DNA of 64,000 nt, taken from the NCBI RefSeq assembly GCF_014196115.1, contig NZ_JACIDB010000002.1, positions 496,001 through 560,000 on the forward strand, in the 5' to 3' direction. Shown here in pieces: positions 1 to 11,790 of the stretch. The first letter of the stretch is position 1, and each line of letters starts with the position of its first letter. This DNA comes from Sphingomonas aquatilis. GTDB lineage: Bacteria > Pseudomonadota > Alphaproteobacteria > Sphingomonadales > Sphingomonadaceae. A program made the translations under genes and the position numbers. The notes beneath the pieces were generated by a model, which was not told where the DNA came from, did not search any database, and worked only from the letters and a program-made list of their open reading frames with translations.

Positions 1-636
<636 letters not shown>

Positions 637-708
637 GATGCCTCTCCGTTTGTGTATAGGATCGGCCTGCGCAGGATTGCAGGCAAGGGCGTAAAGTGCG
701 ACCCATAG

Positions 709-722
709 CTGCAATTATGCAG
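709..722. promoter_or_regulatory. palindrome overlapping the LysR start codon
   Basis: CTGCA-ATTA-TGCAG is an inverted repeat that covers the ATG at 717. A second perfect palindrome, CCTGCGCAGG, lies about 40 bp upstream, in the mmsA-lysR intergenic region. LysR-type proteins usually bind interrupted palindromes between divergent genes and repress themselves. The operator role is inferred. Confidence 0.35.
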
Positions 723-1601
723 CCGCGTTGGGATGACCTTCAGGATTTTCTGCGCGTCGCCCGCGCCGGCCAGATCGCGCGCGCGGCGGCCGCGGCGGGG
801 GTCGATGCGACGACGCTGGCGCGGCACCTGCGACGGTTAGAGGGCGCGCTCGGCCAGACGTTGTTCGAGCAATCGCGCGAGGGACAGGTGTTGACCGCGG
901 CGGGGGAGGCGCTGCTGGTTGCGGTGGAGGCGATGGGGCAGGCGGCGGCAGGGATCGTGCCGACCGACGACGATCCCGACCGCCTGTCCGGGGTGCTGCG
1001 GGTGAGCGTATCGGAAGGGTTCGGCACGTGGTTCGTGGCGCATCACCTGCCCGATTTCACCGCGCGCCATCCCGACCTGACGATCGACCTCGTCGCGTCG
1101 AGCGGCTTCCTCAATCCCTCACGCCGCGAGGCGGACGTCGCGATCCTGCTCGCCCGGCCGCAGACCGGACCGCTCGTCAGCAGCAAGCTGACCGATTACA
1201 CCTTGGGGCTGTATGCCGGCGAGCTGTATGCCGCCCGCCACGCGCTGCCGACGACCGCGGCGGAGGTGCGCGATCATCCGCTGGTCGGCTACGTTCCCGA
1301 CCTGCTGTACGCGCCCGAATTGCGCTATCTCGCCGAGATCGAGGAGGGGCTGTCCCCGCGTATCCGCAGCTCCAGCATCAATGGCCAATATCGGCTGATC
1401 GCCGCGGGGGCGGGGCTGGGGGTGCTGCCCCGCTTCATCGGCGACGCGGACAAGTCGCTCAGGCGGGTGCTGCCGGAGCGGACGATCCGCCGGTCGTTCT
1501 GGCTGGTGACGCATCAGGACACGCGCGGCGCGAAGCGGGTGCGCGCGTTTCGGGAGTGGCTGACCGCGCTGGTGACGGCACAGCGGGGGCGGTTCGTGTA
1601 G
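717..1601 (+). CDS. LysR-family transcriptional regulator
   Basis: DNA-binding regulator of 294 residues. A winged helix-turn-helix occupies about residues 5-62 (DFLRVARAGQIARAAAAAG, then TLARHLRRLEGALGQTLFE). A LysR substrate-binding domain follows from about residue 90 to the end. I chose the ATG at 717 over a GTG at 696 because the LysR fold begins immediately after it. The gene is divergent from mmsA, so its probable target is the valine/propionate degradation pathway and itself. The ligand is unknown. It is followed directly by a palindromic repeat element. Confidence 0.85.
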   Translation: MQPRWDDLQDFLRVARAGQIARAAAAAGVDATTLARHLRRLEGALGQTLFEQSREGQVLTAAGEALLVAVEAMGQAAAGIVPTDDDPDRLSGVLRVSVSEGFGTWFVAHHLPDFTARHPDLTIDLVASSGFLNPSRREADVAILLARPQTGPLVSSKLTDYTLGLYAGELYAARHALPTTAAEVRDHPLVGYVPDLLYAPELRYLAEIEEGLSPRIRSSSINGQYRLIAAGAGLGVLPRFIGDADKSLRRVLPERTIRRSFWLVTHQDTRGAKRVRAFREWLTALVTAQRGRFV

Positions 1602-1605
1602 CCAA

Positions 1606-1746
1606 ATCCTCCCCCGCCAGGGGGAGGTGGCGCGCCGAAGGCGTGACGGAGGGGGCGGATACGGCATGCGCCGCGTTCGCGGAAACGCCCCCTCCACCAT
1701 TCGCTGCGCAAACGGTCCCCCTCCCCCGCTAAAGCGAGGGAGGAAT
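1606..1746. repeat. family A palindromic repeat, copy 1
   Basis: About 140 bp made of two GC-rich inverted halves. The left half holds CCTCCCCCGCCAGGGGGAGG then GACGGAGGGGGCGG. The right half holds CGCCCCCTCCACCATTCGC then CCCCCTCCCCCGC. It lies between the LysR and gyrB 3' ends. A near-identical copy in the same orientation lies at 4304-4440, on the other side of gyrB. Confidence 0.85.
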
Positions 1747-1753
1747 TGACGGA

Positions 1754-5217
<3,464 letters not shown>

Positions 5218-5254
5218 GATACTCTCCATTGGCCCCACACCCGATGGCGAGCCG

Positions 5255-5280
5255 AATGGCCGATGTGGCTTGAACGTTCC
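5255..5280 (-). promoter_or_regulatory. weak candidate EcfG-type promoter
   Basis: On the minus strand GGAAC is followed after 17 nt by CATT, one base off the EcfG -10 CGTT. It lies 38 bp upstream of the OmpA/EF-hand start. The match is imperfect, so this is tentative. Confidence 0.25.
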
Positions 5281-5333
5281 GTGAGCCGCTCCGACAGCCG
5301 GGGTTCAGCCGCGCATGCGCCTCCGAGGGCCGC

Positions 5334-6389
5334 TCAGCCGAGCGCGATGCGCGTCGCTTCCGCGTCGATCGCGGCGAACAGCGCGGGCTCCGTGCCGGTC
5401 ATCCACACCTGCCCATGGCTCGCGAGCCGTTCGAACAGCGCGGCACGACGAAGGGGGTCGAGGTGAGCCGCCACCTCGTCGAGCAGCAGGATCGGCGAAT
5501 GGCCGGTGCGGCTGGCGACCAGTTCGGCATGGGCAAGGACGATACCGAGCAGCAGCGCCTTCTGCTCGCCAGTAGAGGCGAGCGCCGCGGCCTGCCCCTT
5601 GCCGAGGTGTGTCACGGCAAGGTCGGCGCGATGGGGCCCGGCAAGCGCACGGCCGGCCGCCCCGTCGCGCGCGCGGCCGCCTCGCAGATCGGCAAGCAGT
5701 GCGTCGGCGGTGCCGCTCCACCCCTCCAGCAGCAGCGCCGCGCGCGCGAACGGCCCGTCGGGCTGCTCCGCCAGCCGCTCGCCGAGCGCCGCCACCGTCT
5801 CACGCCGCGCGGCATCGACCGCCGCGCCATGCTGCGCCATCTGCGCTTCGAGCGCGGACAGCCATTGCGGATCGGCCGGTTCGTCCGCCGTCAGCAGCCG
5901 GGTGCGGGCGCGCATCGCGGCGTCGTAGCGCGCGGCATGTTGCGCATGCGCCGGCACCAGCGCCAGCGTCAGTCGGTCGAGGAAGCGGCGGCGCTCGCCC
6001 GCCGGCTCCACGAACAGCCGGTCCATGGCAGGCGTCAGCCACAGGACGGTCAGCCATTCGGCCAGCGTATTGGCGGTCGCGGCGGCCCCCTGGATACGCA
6101 GTTGGCGCCGTTCGGGCGCCGCCGCCAGCGTGCCGGTCGCAATCTCGACATCGCCCTCGGGCAGCGCCAGCGTCGCCGCGATGCCGAACCCGCCCGGCCC
6201 ATCCTGCCGCTGCATCGCCGACAGCGACGCGCGGCGCAGGCCACGGCCGGGGGACAGTAGCGACACCGCCTCCAGCACGTTGGTCTTGCCCGCGCCATTC
6301 TCTCCGGTCAGCACGACGAAGCCGGGGGCGGGCGCCAGCACCAGCTCCGCATGGTTGCGGAAATCGGTGAGGATCAGGCGCGACAGCAT
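5334..6389 (-). CDS. recF: DNA replication and repair protein RecF
   Basis: SMC-like ATPase of 351 residues that, with RecO and RecR, helps load RecA at single-strand gaps. Walker [10 protein letters not shown] (29-37), the ABC signature STGEQKALL (272-280) and Walker [13 protein letters not shown] (300-311) are all present, so an active ATPase is expected. Length matches the family (about 350-380). It lies upstream of the OmpA gene on the same strand as gyrB, with a 116-bp gap. This recalls the ancestral recF-gyrB order with one gene inserted. Confidence 0.95.
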   Translation of the reverse strand: MLSRLILTDFRNHAELVLAPAPGFVVLTGENGAGKTNVLEAVSLLSPGRGLRRASLSAMQRQDGPGGFGIAATLALPEGDVEIATGTLAAAPERRQLRIQGAAATANTLAEWLTVLWLTPAMDRLFVEPAGERRRFLDRLTLALVPAHAQHAARYDAAMRARTRLLTADEPADPQWLSALEAQMAQHGAAVDAARRETVAALGERLAEQPDGPFARAALLLEGWSGTADALLADLRGGRARDGAAGRALAGPHRADLAVTHLGKGQAAALASTGEQKALLLGIVLAHAELVASRTGHSPILLLDEVAAHLDPLRRAALFERLASHGQVWMTGTEPALFAAIDAEATRIALG

Positions 6390-6419
6390 CGCGGTCGCGC
6401 CTAGCAGGTTCCGAAGCGC

Positions 6420-7202
6420 TTAGGCGAGCGCGGCTTGCGCCCGCGCCTTTTGCGTGGAGGCGTAGGAGGCGAGCTGCGGACCCAGCGCGACCTGCGCATG
6501 CCGGTAGATCACCGGATCGGCGATTCCGAGCCGCGCGCGCGCCGCGTCGAGCGGTTCGTGCATCAACGCCTCATAATCCTCGCCCAGCAGCCACGCGGCG
6601 CGTTTGCCGTTGCGATAGCCTTCGCGCACCGCCTTCGCGAACAGGGTGCCGCCGGTCTCGCGGATCGACTTCAGCGCCGCCCCGGTGGCGATGAACGCCC
6701 AGCCGAGGCCCCGCGTCTGCGCGTAGGAGAAGGCGACGAGACACGCCTCGCCCATCGTTTCGTCGGCCTTGTAGCCGGTGAGGACGTGCCAGATGTCATG
6801 CACGTCGCGGGTGCGCCGCCCCATCCAGGCATAAGGGTGGATGACGTCGGTTTCGGACCGATCGAGCCGGCTGACCTCGACCAGCCCGTCGGCGGAATAG
6901 CCGGTGGTATCGAGGAAATCGCGATAGGCGGCGCCCACCGTGCCGGGCGCGAAGCCGTTTACCCAGTCGCGGTCCGCAAAGCGGCGCGCCAGCTCGACCC
7001 GCTCATAGGCGATGCGACCGCCCTCGGGAGTCGCGATCAGACGGGCATAGGCCTCTGCCGTGTCACCCACGTTCAGCGAACGCATGATGCGGAACACCTG
7101 GCCGGTGTCGTCGCCATTGGCGAGCAGCTTGCGCAACGCGCCGAAGGCGGTGCGCCAGTCGCGGCGGCCGGTGGTGCCGGGGAAGGGAGGAAGCTTGGCC
7201 AT
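6420..7202 (-). CDS. Coq4-family protein
   Basis: 260 residues similar to Coq4, which in mitochondria supports ubiquinone biosynthesis and contributes to C1 decarboxylation and hydroxylation of the ring. The family metal motif is intact: HDIWH at 135-139 with a downstream glutamate at 152. I chose the start at 7202 (MAKLPPFPG) because AAGGAGT lies just upstream. Other in-frame codons further up run through non-coding sequence. A 14-bp palindrome sits between the likely promoter and the ribosome-binding site. Alphaproteobacterial Coq4-like genes are often next to TetR regulators, but none is nearby here. No other ubiquinone gene is adjacent, so a role in quinone synthesis is inferred from family alone. 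Confidence 0.8.
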   Translation of the reverse strand: MAKLPPFPGTTGRRDWRTAFGALRKLLANGDDTGQVFRIMRSLNVGDTAEAYARLIATPEGGRIAYERVELARRFADRDWVNGFAPGTVGAAYRDFLDTTGYSADGLVEVSRLDRSETDVIHPYAWMGRRTRDVHDIWHVLTGYKADETMGEACLVAFSYAQTRGLGWAFIATGAALKSIRETGGTLFAKAVREGYRNGKRAAWLLGEDYEALMHEPLDAARARLGIADPVIYRHAQVALGPQLASYASTQKARAQAALA

Positions 7203-7219
7203 CGGACCGACTCCTTTAC

Positions 7220-7233
7220 TGACAATGATGTCA
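7220..7233. promoter_or_regulatory. palindromic operator-like site upstream of the Coq4-family gene
   Basis: TGACA-ATGA-TGTCA is a perfect 5-bp inverted repeat with a 4-bp spacer. It lies 18 bp upstream of the start codon and overlaps the probable 5' leader. Its size and symmetry suit a TetR- or GntR-type dimer. No such regulator is encoded next to it. Confidence 0.4.
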
Positions 7234-7302
7234 GCATGGCGCGGAAGTCGTGGCTTGGCAAGCGGTTGCCGCACCGATGATGCGGCCGATCGTATATCGA
7301 TC

Positions 7303-7327
7303 GGAACAACGGGTCGCAGCCTGTGGT
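7303..7327 (+). promoter_or_regulatory. weak candidate EcfG-type promoter
   Basis: GGAAC is followed after 16 nt by GGTT (consensus CGTT), 43 bp upstream of the ATG at 7370. One mismatch in the -10 element makes this tentative. Confidence 0.3.
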
Positions 7328-7369
7328 TGGTTGGGTTCGGTGTTGCGAGCAACGACGGGACGATATGCC

Positions 7370-7822
7370 ATGGATTACAAGAAGATCGGCTTTGGCCTCG
7401 GGGCCTTTGCAGTGGGCGCGGCGGCCTGGACCGCCGGGACGGCGCTGATCGGCCCGAAGGTCGGGGCACGGCGCGCGGCGTCCAACGACGACGATGGCGC
7501 GGGCGCCGTGCCGGGTGATAGCACCACCAGCCCGATCGCGCCGCGGCCTGCGACGATGGCGGCGGCCCCGGTCGGCATGGCGGAAACCGACAAGCACTTT
7601 ACCGAACGTGCCGGCAATCCCGCGGCGGAGCATGTGCCGACCGATCTGATGGGCGACACGCACCCCGGCAACGACAGCCGGGCGGCCGAACCCTTCCGTC
7701 CCGACCCCACTGCGGTGCCGACCGAGGATGAGAAAGAGGCGTTGCGCCCCGCCACCGGCCCCGCCCCGACATTGGTCGCCGATCGCGGCAGCGGCTTCAG
7801 CGAAGCGACCGGAGCGGCCTGA
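7370..7822 (+). CDS. hypothetical membrane-anchored protein
   Basis: 150 residues, not recognised as a named family. A short N-terminal hydrophobic segment (about residues 6-25, FGLGAFAVGAAAWTAGTALI) is followed by a long, disordered-looking hydrophilic tail rich in Pro, Ala and Asp. A single-anchor protein is likely. The start at 7370 (MDYKKIGFG) is chosen because the hydrophobic segment begins there; no strong ribosome-binding site is visible. A possible stress-type promoter lies upstream. It is divergent from the Coq4-family gene and followed by a lipoprotein gene. Function unknown. Confidence 0.6.
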   Translation: MDYKKIGFGLGAFAVGAAAWTAGTALIGPKVGARRAASNDDDGAGAVPGDSTTSPIAPRPATMAAAPVGMAETDKHFTERAGNPAAEHVPTDLMGDTHPGNDSRAAEPFRPDPTAVPTEDEKEALRPATGPAPTLVADRGSGFSEATGAA

Positions 7823-7885
7823 TCGCGTGAAACCTTTCAGGGGACCGGGACATTCTGGCCTCACTGCGGGGAACAGGAGGATGCA

Positions 7886-8284
7886 ATGCGGACAGCGATT
7901 TTGGCGGTAATGGCGGCGGCGACGACGCTGGCGGGATGTGCGACCTATGGCGACGATCGCTATCGGAGCTATTCGGCCTATGACTATGACCGGGTCGATC
8001 CGAGCTATAACGGCTATTACGCGGATCGCTATTATGTCGACAATGCGCGCTACCGCGAACGCCGCCTGTCGTCGAACGATCGCATCTATCGCGGTCAGGA
8101 TGGTCGCTATTACTGCCGTCGCAACGACGGCACGACCGGCCTGATCGTCGGCGCGGCCGCGGGCGGTACGCTGGGTGCGGCGATCGCGCCGGGTGGGTCG
8201 GGTCTGCTCGGCGCGCTCCTCGGCGGCGCGGCGGGTGCGGCGCTTGGGCAGTCGGTCGACCGCAACAACGTCCGTTGCCGCTGA
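7886..8284 (+). CDS. glycine-zipper lipoprotein
   Basis: 132-residue secreted lipoprotein. The signal peptide ends in a lipobox LAGC (15-18). A Tyr/Asp/Arg-rich middle (about 20-75) is followed by a glycine-zipper 2TM segment (TTGLIVGAAAGGTLGAAIAPG, then LLGALLGGAAGAALGQ) of the Rickettsia 17-kDa surface antigen type. Such proteins sit in the outer membrane or periplasm and may stabilise the envelope. A very strong AGGAGG lies 4 nt before the ATG, and a good terminator follows the gene. No enzymatic function is suggested. Confidence 0.78.
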   Translation: MRTAILAVMAAATTLAGCATYGDDRYRSYSAYDYDRVDPSYNGYYADRYYVDNARYRERRLSSNDRIYRGQDGRYYCRRNDGTTGLIVGAAAGGTLGAAIAPGGSGLLGALLGGAAGAALGQSVDRNNVRCR

Positions 8285-8305
8285 TCGACGGCGGATGATG
8301 CGACG

Positions 8306-8335
8306 AAGGGCGGCCTTGGCGGGCCGCCCTTTTTC
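8306..8335 (+). terminator. rho-independent terminator
   Basis: A perfect 9-bp stem, AGGGCGGCC (8307-8315) with GGCCGCCCT (8322-8330), has a 6-nt loop and is followed by a T-run. It ends the lipoprotein transcript and lies just before the convergent small gene's stop. Confidence 0.85.
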
Positions 8336-8338
8336 GTG

Positions 8339-8512
8339 TCAGTCGTTCCCGAGCAACGAGGATTTCCGCGGGATCGTCTCGCCCTTGGGCTGTCCCTTGT
8401 CTAGCGTTTCGCTGGGCCGGCGTGCGTCGCCGTCGCGCTGATGCTCGGTCGACAGATTGGGCGCGCGCGTTTCGGTGGTGGGCGTTTTGGCGTCGTCGGA
8501 CGAATGGGGCAT
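8339..8512 (-). CDS. small hydrophilic protein, probable general stress gene
   Basis: 57 residues (MPHSSDDAKTP...), highly charged, with no hydrophobic segment and no recognised domain. I chose the start at 8512 because AGGAGAG lies 5 nt upstream. The frame stays open further upstream but without a ribosome-binding site. A near-perfect EcfG promoter (GGAAC-N17-CGTT) ends 25 bp before the start codon, which is unusually strong evidence that this short ORF is a real, stress-induced gene. It resembles the small disordered proteins common in sphingomonad stress regulons. Its molecular role is unknown. Confidence 0.65.
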   Translation of the reverse strand: MPHSSDDAKTPTTETRAPNLSTEHQRDGDARRPSETLDKGQPKGETIPRKSSLLGND

Positions 8513-8536
8513 GCTGTCTCTCCTCATGCCGGCACG

Positions 8537-8562
8537 AACGGCCGGCGACGGGACGCCGTTCC
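8537..8562 (-). promoter_or_regulatory. EcfG (general stress sigma factor) type promoter
   Basis: On the minus strand GGAAC (8562-8558) is followed after exactly 17 nt by CGTT (8540-8537). This matches the alphaproteobacterial EcfG consensus, GGAAC-N16/17-CGTT. It sits 25 bp upstream of the small gene at 8339-8512 and leaves room for a short leader with its AGGAGAG site. Confidence 0.7.
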
Positions 8563-8625
8563 GCTTGCCGCGCCGCGCTCTTCGGTTAAGCATGGCGGGG
8601 ATATCCTGCCTTGCCCGGAGTTCCG

Positions 8626-10527
8626 ATGCGTCAGACCCTGTTCGCCGCCCTGCTCGCCACCGCCGTCGCTGCGCCCGCGGTCGCGCAGGGGCTTCACCAA
8701 TATTACGGCCTCGCCATCGCCCCCGACGGCAGCCGTACCGCGACGATCGAAAGCAGCGGCGGCCACAACGTTATCACGCTGCGCAATGCGACCGACGGGC
8801 GCGTGCTGCGGACGATCGATCCCTGTGCGACCTGCGGCTATTCGGACCTGAGCTTCGCGCCCAACGGCGACCTCGTCTTCCTTGCGCGCGATCCGGCCAG
8901 CAAGGGCGTGATGCTCGACTATGCGAGCGGCACGGCGACGCGGACGATCGCGACCATCCCCGGTATCGCGCAAACGCCGCGCGTCTCCCCCGACGGCAAG
9001 CGCATCGCGTTGCTGGTGACGCTGGGCGCCGAAAAGGAAGCGGGCGCAACGCAACCGGGGGTGCGCATGATCGGCGAGATCGGCGAGAAGAACGACGAAC
9101 AGCGGCTCGCCGTGTTCGATGTCGCCAGCCCGTCGTCGACGGTGACGCCGCTGTCGCCGGCTGGCCGCTACGTCTACGAATATGACTGGACGCCCGACGG
9201 GCGCGGCTTCGTCGCAACGACGGCGCTGGGCAATGGCGACAACAATTGGTGGGTGGCGACGCTCGACGCGATCGACGCACAGAGCGGCGCGGTGCGCTCG
9301 ATCGCCAAGCCCGCGACGCAGATCAAGCATCCGCGCGTATCACCCGACGGCCGAACGGTGGCCTATATCGGTGGCCTGATGAGCGATTACGGCTCGATCG
9401 GCGGCGACGTCTTCACCGTACCGCTCGCGGGCGGTACGCCGACCAACATCACGGCGGGCGCCAAGTCGACGGTGACGACGCTCGACTGGACCGCGGGCGG
9501 CCTGCGTACGGTGACGCTGGCGGGCGACGCGACGCAGTTCGGCACGCTTGTGCCGGGCAAGCCCGTCGCCCCCGGTTTCGCCAAGCCAGCCACGGCCAGC
9601 GCCGGCGACGGCCGCGCCGCTTTTTCCGCGGACGGGCGCTCGGTTGCCGCGGTGGTGCAGGATTACGAACATGCGCCGGCGATCTACGCCGGGCCGATCA
9701 CCGCGGTACGGCAGGTCACGCACGACAATGACGCCGCGCCCGCTCTGACCCGCGCGAAGAGCGTCAGCTGGAAGAACGAGGGCTATGACGTGCAGGGCTG
9801 GCTGCTCGCGCCGTTGAATGCGCCCACCGGCAAGGCGCCGATGATCACGATGGTCCACGGCGGCCCGTCGTCGGCGTCAGTGCCCGGCTATGTCACGCCC
9901 AATTCGATGAACGGCGCGCTGCTGAAGGCGGGATATTACGTCTTCCTGCCCAATGCCCGCGGCAGCTTCGGCCAGGGTGAGGCGTTCACCGCCGCCAACA
10001 AGCGCGACTTCGGCGGCGGCGATCTGCGCGATATCCTCGCCGGGATCGACGCGGTCGAGCGCGTTGCGCCGATCGACGACAACCGGCTGGGGCTCGGCGG
10101 GTGCAGCTATGGCGGCTTCATGACGATGTGGGCGAACACCCAGACGAACCGGTTCAAGGGCATCGTCGCGGGCGCCGGCATTTCCAACTGGATCAGCTAT
10201 TACGGCACCAACGGCATCGACCAGTGGATGCTGCCGTTCTTCGGCAAGTCGATGTACGACGATATGAAGGCCTATGAAGACGTGTCGGCGGTGTACCGCC
10301 TGAAGAGCGCGCAGACGCCGACGTTCATCTATGTCGGCGAGCGCGATATCGAGGTGCCGCCAACCCAGTCGGTCGAATGGTGGCACGCGCTGAAGGCCAA
10401 GGGCGTGCCGGTCAGCCTGGTGATCTATCCCGATGCCGGCCATTGCGTGACCGCGCCGGCGCAGGCCGCTGACGTCCGCGCACGGGCGATCGCGTGGTTC
10501 GACACGTACGTGAAGAACGCGAAGTAA
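8626..10527 (+). CDS. S9-family prolyl oligopeptidase-like serine peptidase
   Basis: Exported peptidase of 633 residues. A signal peptide (1-20, ending AVAQ) is followed by a beta-propeller of repeated strands (about 25-370, with several SPDG/APDG turns typical of WD40-like S9 propellers). The C-terminal alpha/beta-hydrolase domain has nucleophile Ser494 in GCSYGG, and probable Asp574 in GERDIEVP and His606 in DAGHC complete the triad. The family cleaves short peptides, often at Pro or Ala; the exact specificity cannot be read here. The start at 8626 is supported by GGAG at 8617-8620. It is probably a monocistronic periplasmic enzyme for peptide scavenging. Confidence 0.88.
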   Translation: MRQTLFAALLATAVAAPAVAQGLHQYYGLAIAPDGSRTATIESSGGHNVITLRNATDGRVLRTIDPCATCGYSDLSFAPNGDLVFLARDPASKGVMLDYASGTATRTIATIPGIAQTPRVSPDGKRIALLVTLGAEKEAGATQPGVRMIGEIGEKNDEQRLAVFDVASPSSTVTPLSPAGRYVYEYDWTPDGRGFVATTALGNGDNNWWVATLDAIDAQSGAVRSIAKPATQIKHPRVSPDGRTVAYIGGLMSDYGSIGGDVFTVPLAGGTPTNITAGAKSTVTTLDWTAGGLRTVTLAGDATQFGTLVPGKPVAPGFAKPATASAGDGRAAFSADGRSVAAVVQDYEHAPAIYAGPITAVRQVTHDNDAAPALTRAKSVSWKNEGYDVQGWLLAPLNAPTGKAPMITMVHGGPSSASVPGYVTPNSMNGALLKAGYYVFLPNARGSFGQGEAFTAANKRDFGGGDLRDILAGIDAVERVAPIDDNRLGLGGCSYGGFMTMWANTQTNRFKGIVAGAGISNWISYYGTNGIDQWMLPFFGKSMYDDMKAYEDVSAVYRLKSAQTPTFIYVGERDIEVPPTQSVEWWHALKAKGVPVSLVIYPDAGHCVTAPAQAADVRARAIAWFDTYVKNAK

Positions 10528-10531
10528 GGCG

Positions 10532-11644
10532 TCAGAGCAGGGGCTTGCCCGAATCCTTGAACCGGTCGAGCACCTGGGGTGCGGCGGGCAGGTTGTCGGT
10601 CGGGCGCGCCTTGTCCGGTGTGGCGGCGGGCGGAGCGATCGAGCTGCCGCTCGCCGCATAGCCGGGCTGGACCTGCTCGGGCCGCGTCATCGGCGGCACC
10701 GGCGCGACGCTGGCGATCAGCGTCGGCGACGTCGCGACGGGCGGCGCGATCAGGGGCATGTGCGGGCCGGGGACCGGCTCGCCGCCACGATAGGGCGCGC
10801 TGAATGCGGCGCTGGTGCCCCAATAGCCCTTCCACCGATGGAACAGATGCGCGCCGACCACGTCGGTCATCACCAGGCTGCGGTTCCAGGCGGGGGTCAC
10901 GGCATAGGTGTGGTAATGCGTCGCCAGCCCGACCGGTGCGTATACATAGCCGGCGAGCGCCATGCCGGCATGGCGTGCCGCCCTGATCCAGGCCGCCCGC
11001 GACGGCACCCGGGCCATGGCGCCATCGCAGGCGAAGCTAAACTGACAGCCTGACCGTTCGGACCCCTGATAGACGACGCCGCACACCGTGTGCGGGAAGG
11101 CGGGATGGCGCACGCGGTTCAGGATCACCTGCGCCACGGCGAGCTGGCCGGCGTCGGGTTCGGATGCCGCCTCGTAATAGATGGCGGCGGTGAGGCATTC
11201 GAGCGCGCGGGCGCGATCGACGCTGGAGGCGGCTTTCGTGGGAAAGGGCGCCGCGGTGACCACGCCGCCATCGGCGCGCATCGCTGCGGCTGCGAGCGAC
11301 GGCGAGACCGGCGTGGCGGGCAGCGCAATCGTACCGGTCACGCCCGGTGCGGGGGCGGCGCCGTCGCTCGCGGTCGACGCTACGGGAAGGGCGACATCGG
11401 TGTAGAGCAGGGCCGCGCCGGGGAAATGATCCTCCGCCTCATAGCCGGCGGGGGCGGGCATCGGCGGCGGATCGCCTGCCCCATGCGCCGCGATCGCCCG
11501 CCATGCGCCCTGTGCCGCGAGGAGCGCGAGGATGCCGAGCCCGATGGCCACGAGCGCGATCCACGCCCGCGTCAACCTCCGGATCGTCTGCCTGCGGACC
11601 TGCATGCCGCCGCCATAGCGTAAGGCACGTGCGGCGTCCGCCAT
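10532..11644 (-). CDS. SleB/CwlJ-type cell wall hydrolase
   Basis: Membrane-anchored hydrolase of about 370 residues. One N-terminal membrane segment (28-48) and a low-complexity linker lead to a SleB/CwlJ-like hydrolase domain (about 148-262) with the expected Glu158 in IYYEAASEPDAGQLAVAQV and the NRVRHPAFP signature. A proline-rich tail follows. Members cleave peptidoglycan glycan strands as lytic transglycosylases or amidases. In non-sporulating alphaproteobacteria they act in wall remodelling. The start at 11644 is preferred for its GGAAAT upstream; an alternative ATG at 11605 removes 13 residues. It is convergent with the S9 peptidase, only 4 bp apart. Confidence 0.82.
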   Translation of the reverse strand: MADAARALRYGGGMQVRRQTIRRLTRAWIALVAIGLGILALLAAQGAWRAIAAHGAGDPPPMPAPAGYEAEDHFPGAALLYTDVALPVASTASDGAAPAPGVTGTIALPATPVSPSLAAAAMRADGGVVTAAPFPTKAASSVDRARALECLTAAIYYEAASEPDAGQLAVAQVILNRVRHPAFPHTVCGVVYQGSERSGCQFSFACDGAMARVPSRAAWIRAARHAGMALAGYVYAPVGLATHYHTYAVTPAWNRSLVMTDVVGAHLFHRWKGYWGTSAAFSAPYRGGEPVPGPHMPLIAPPVATSPTLIASVAPVPPMTRPEQVQPGYAASGSSIAPPAATPDKARPTDNLPAAPQVLDRFKDSGKPLL

Positions 11645-11720
11645 GGATTTCCAGGCGTGCCGGAGTGGTACGACGGGGCAGCACGGTAGGACTTTTGGGG
11701 ATGGGCTGTCCCCTCGATGC

Positions 11721-11747
11721 GTCACCCCGGAACATGGCCGGGGTGAC
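11721..11747. repeat. minimal family D hairpin
   Basis: GTCACCCCGG and CCGGGGTGAC form a perfect 10-bp inverted repeat around AACATGG. This is the terminal motif of the family D elements without their interior. A further GC-rich hairpin (GGGCGGGG with CCCCGCTGCCC) follows at about 11753-11786, beyond the M16 stop, and may help end that transcript. Confidence 0.6.
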
Positions 11748-11790
11748 CCGCTGGGCGGGGAAGACGTAGGCTGCCCCGCTGCCCAGGCGA

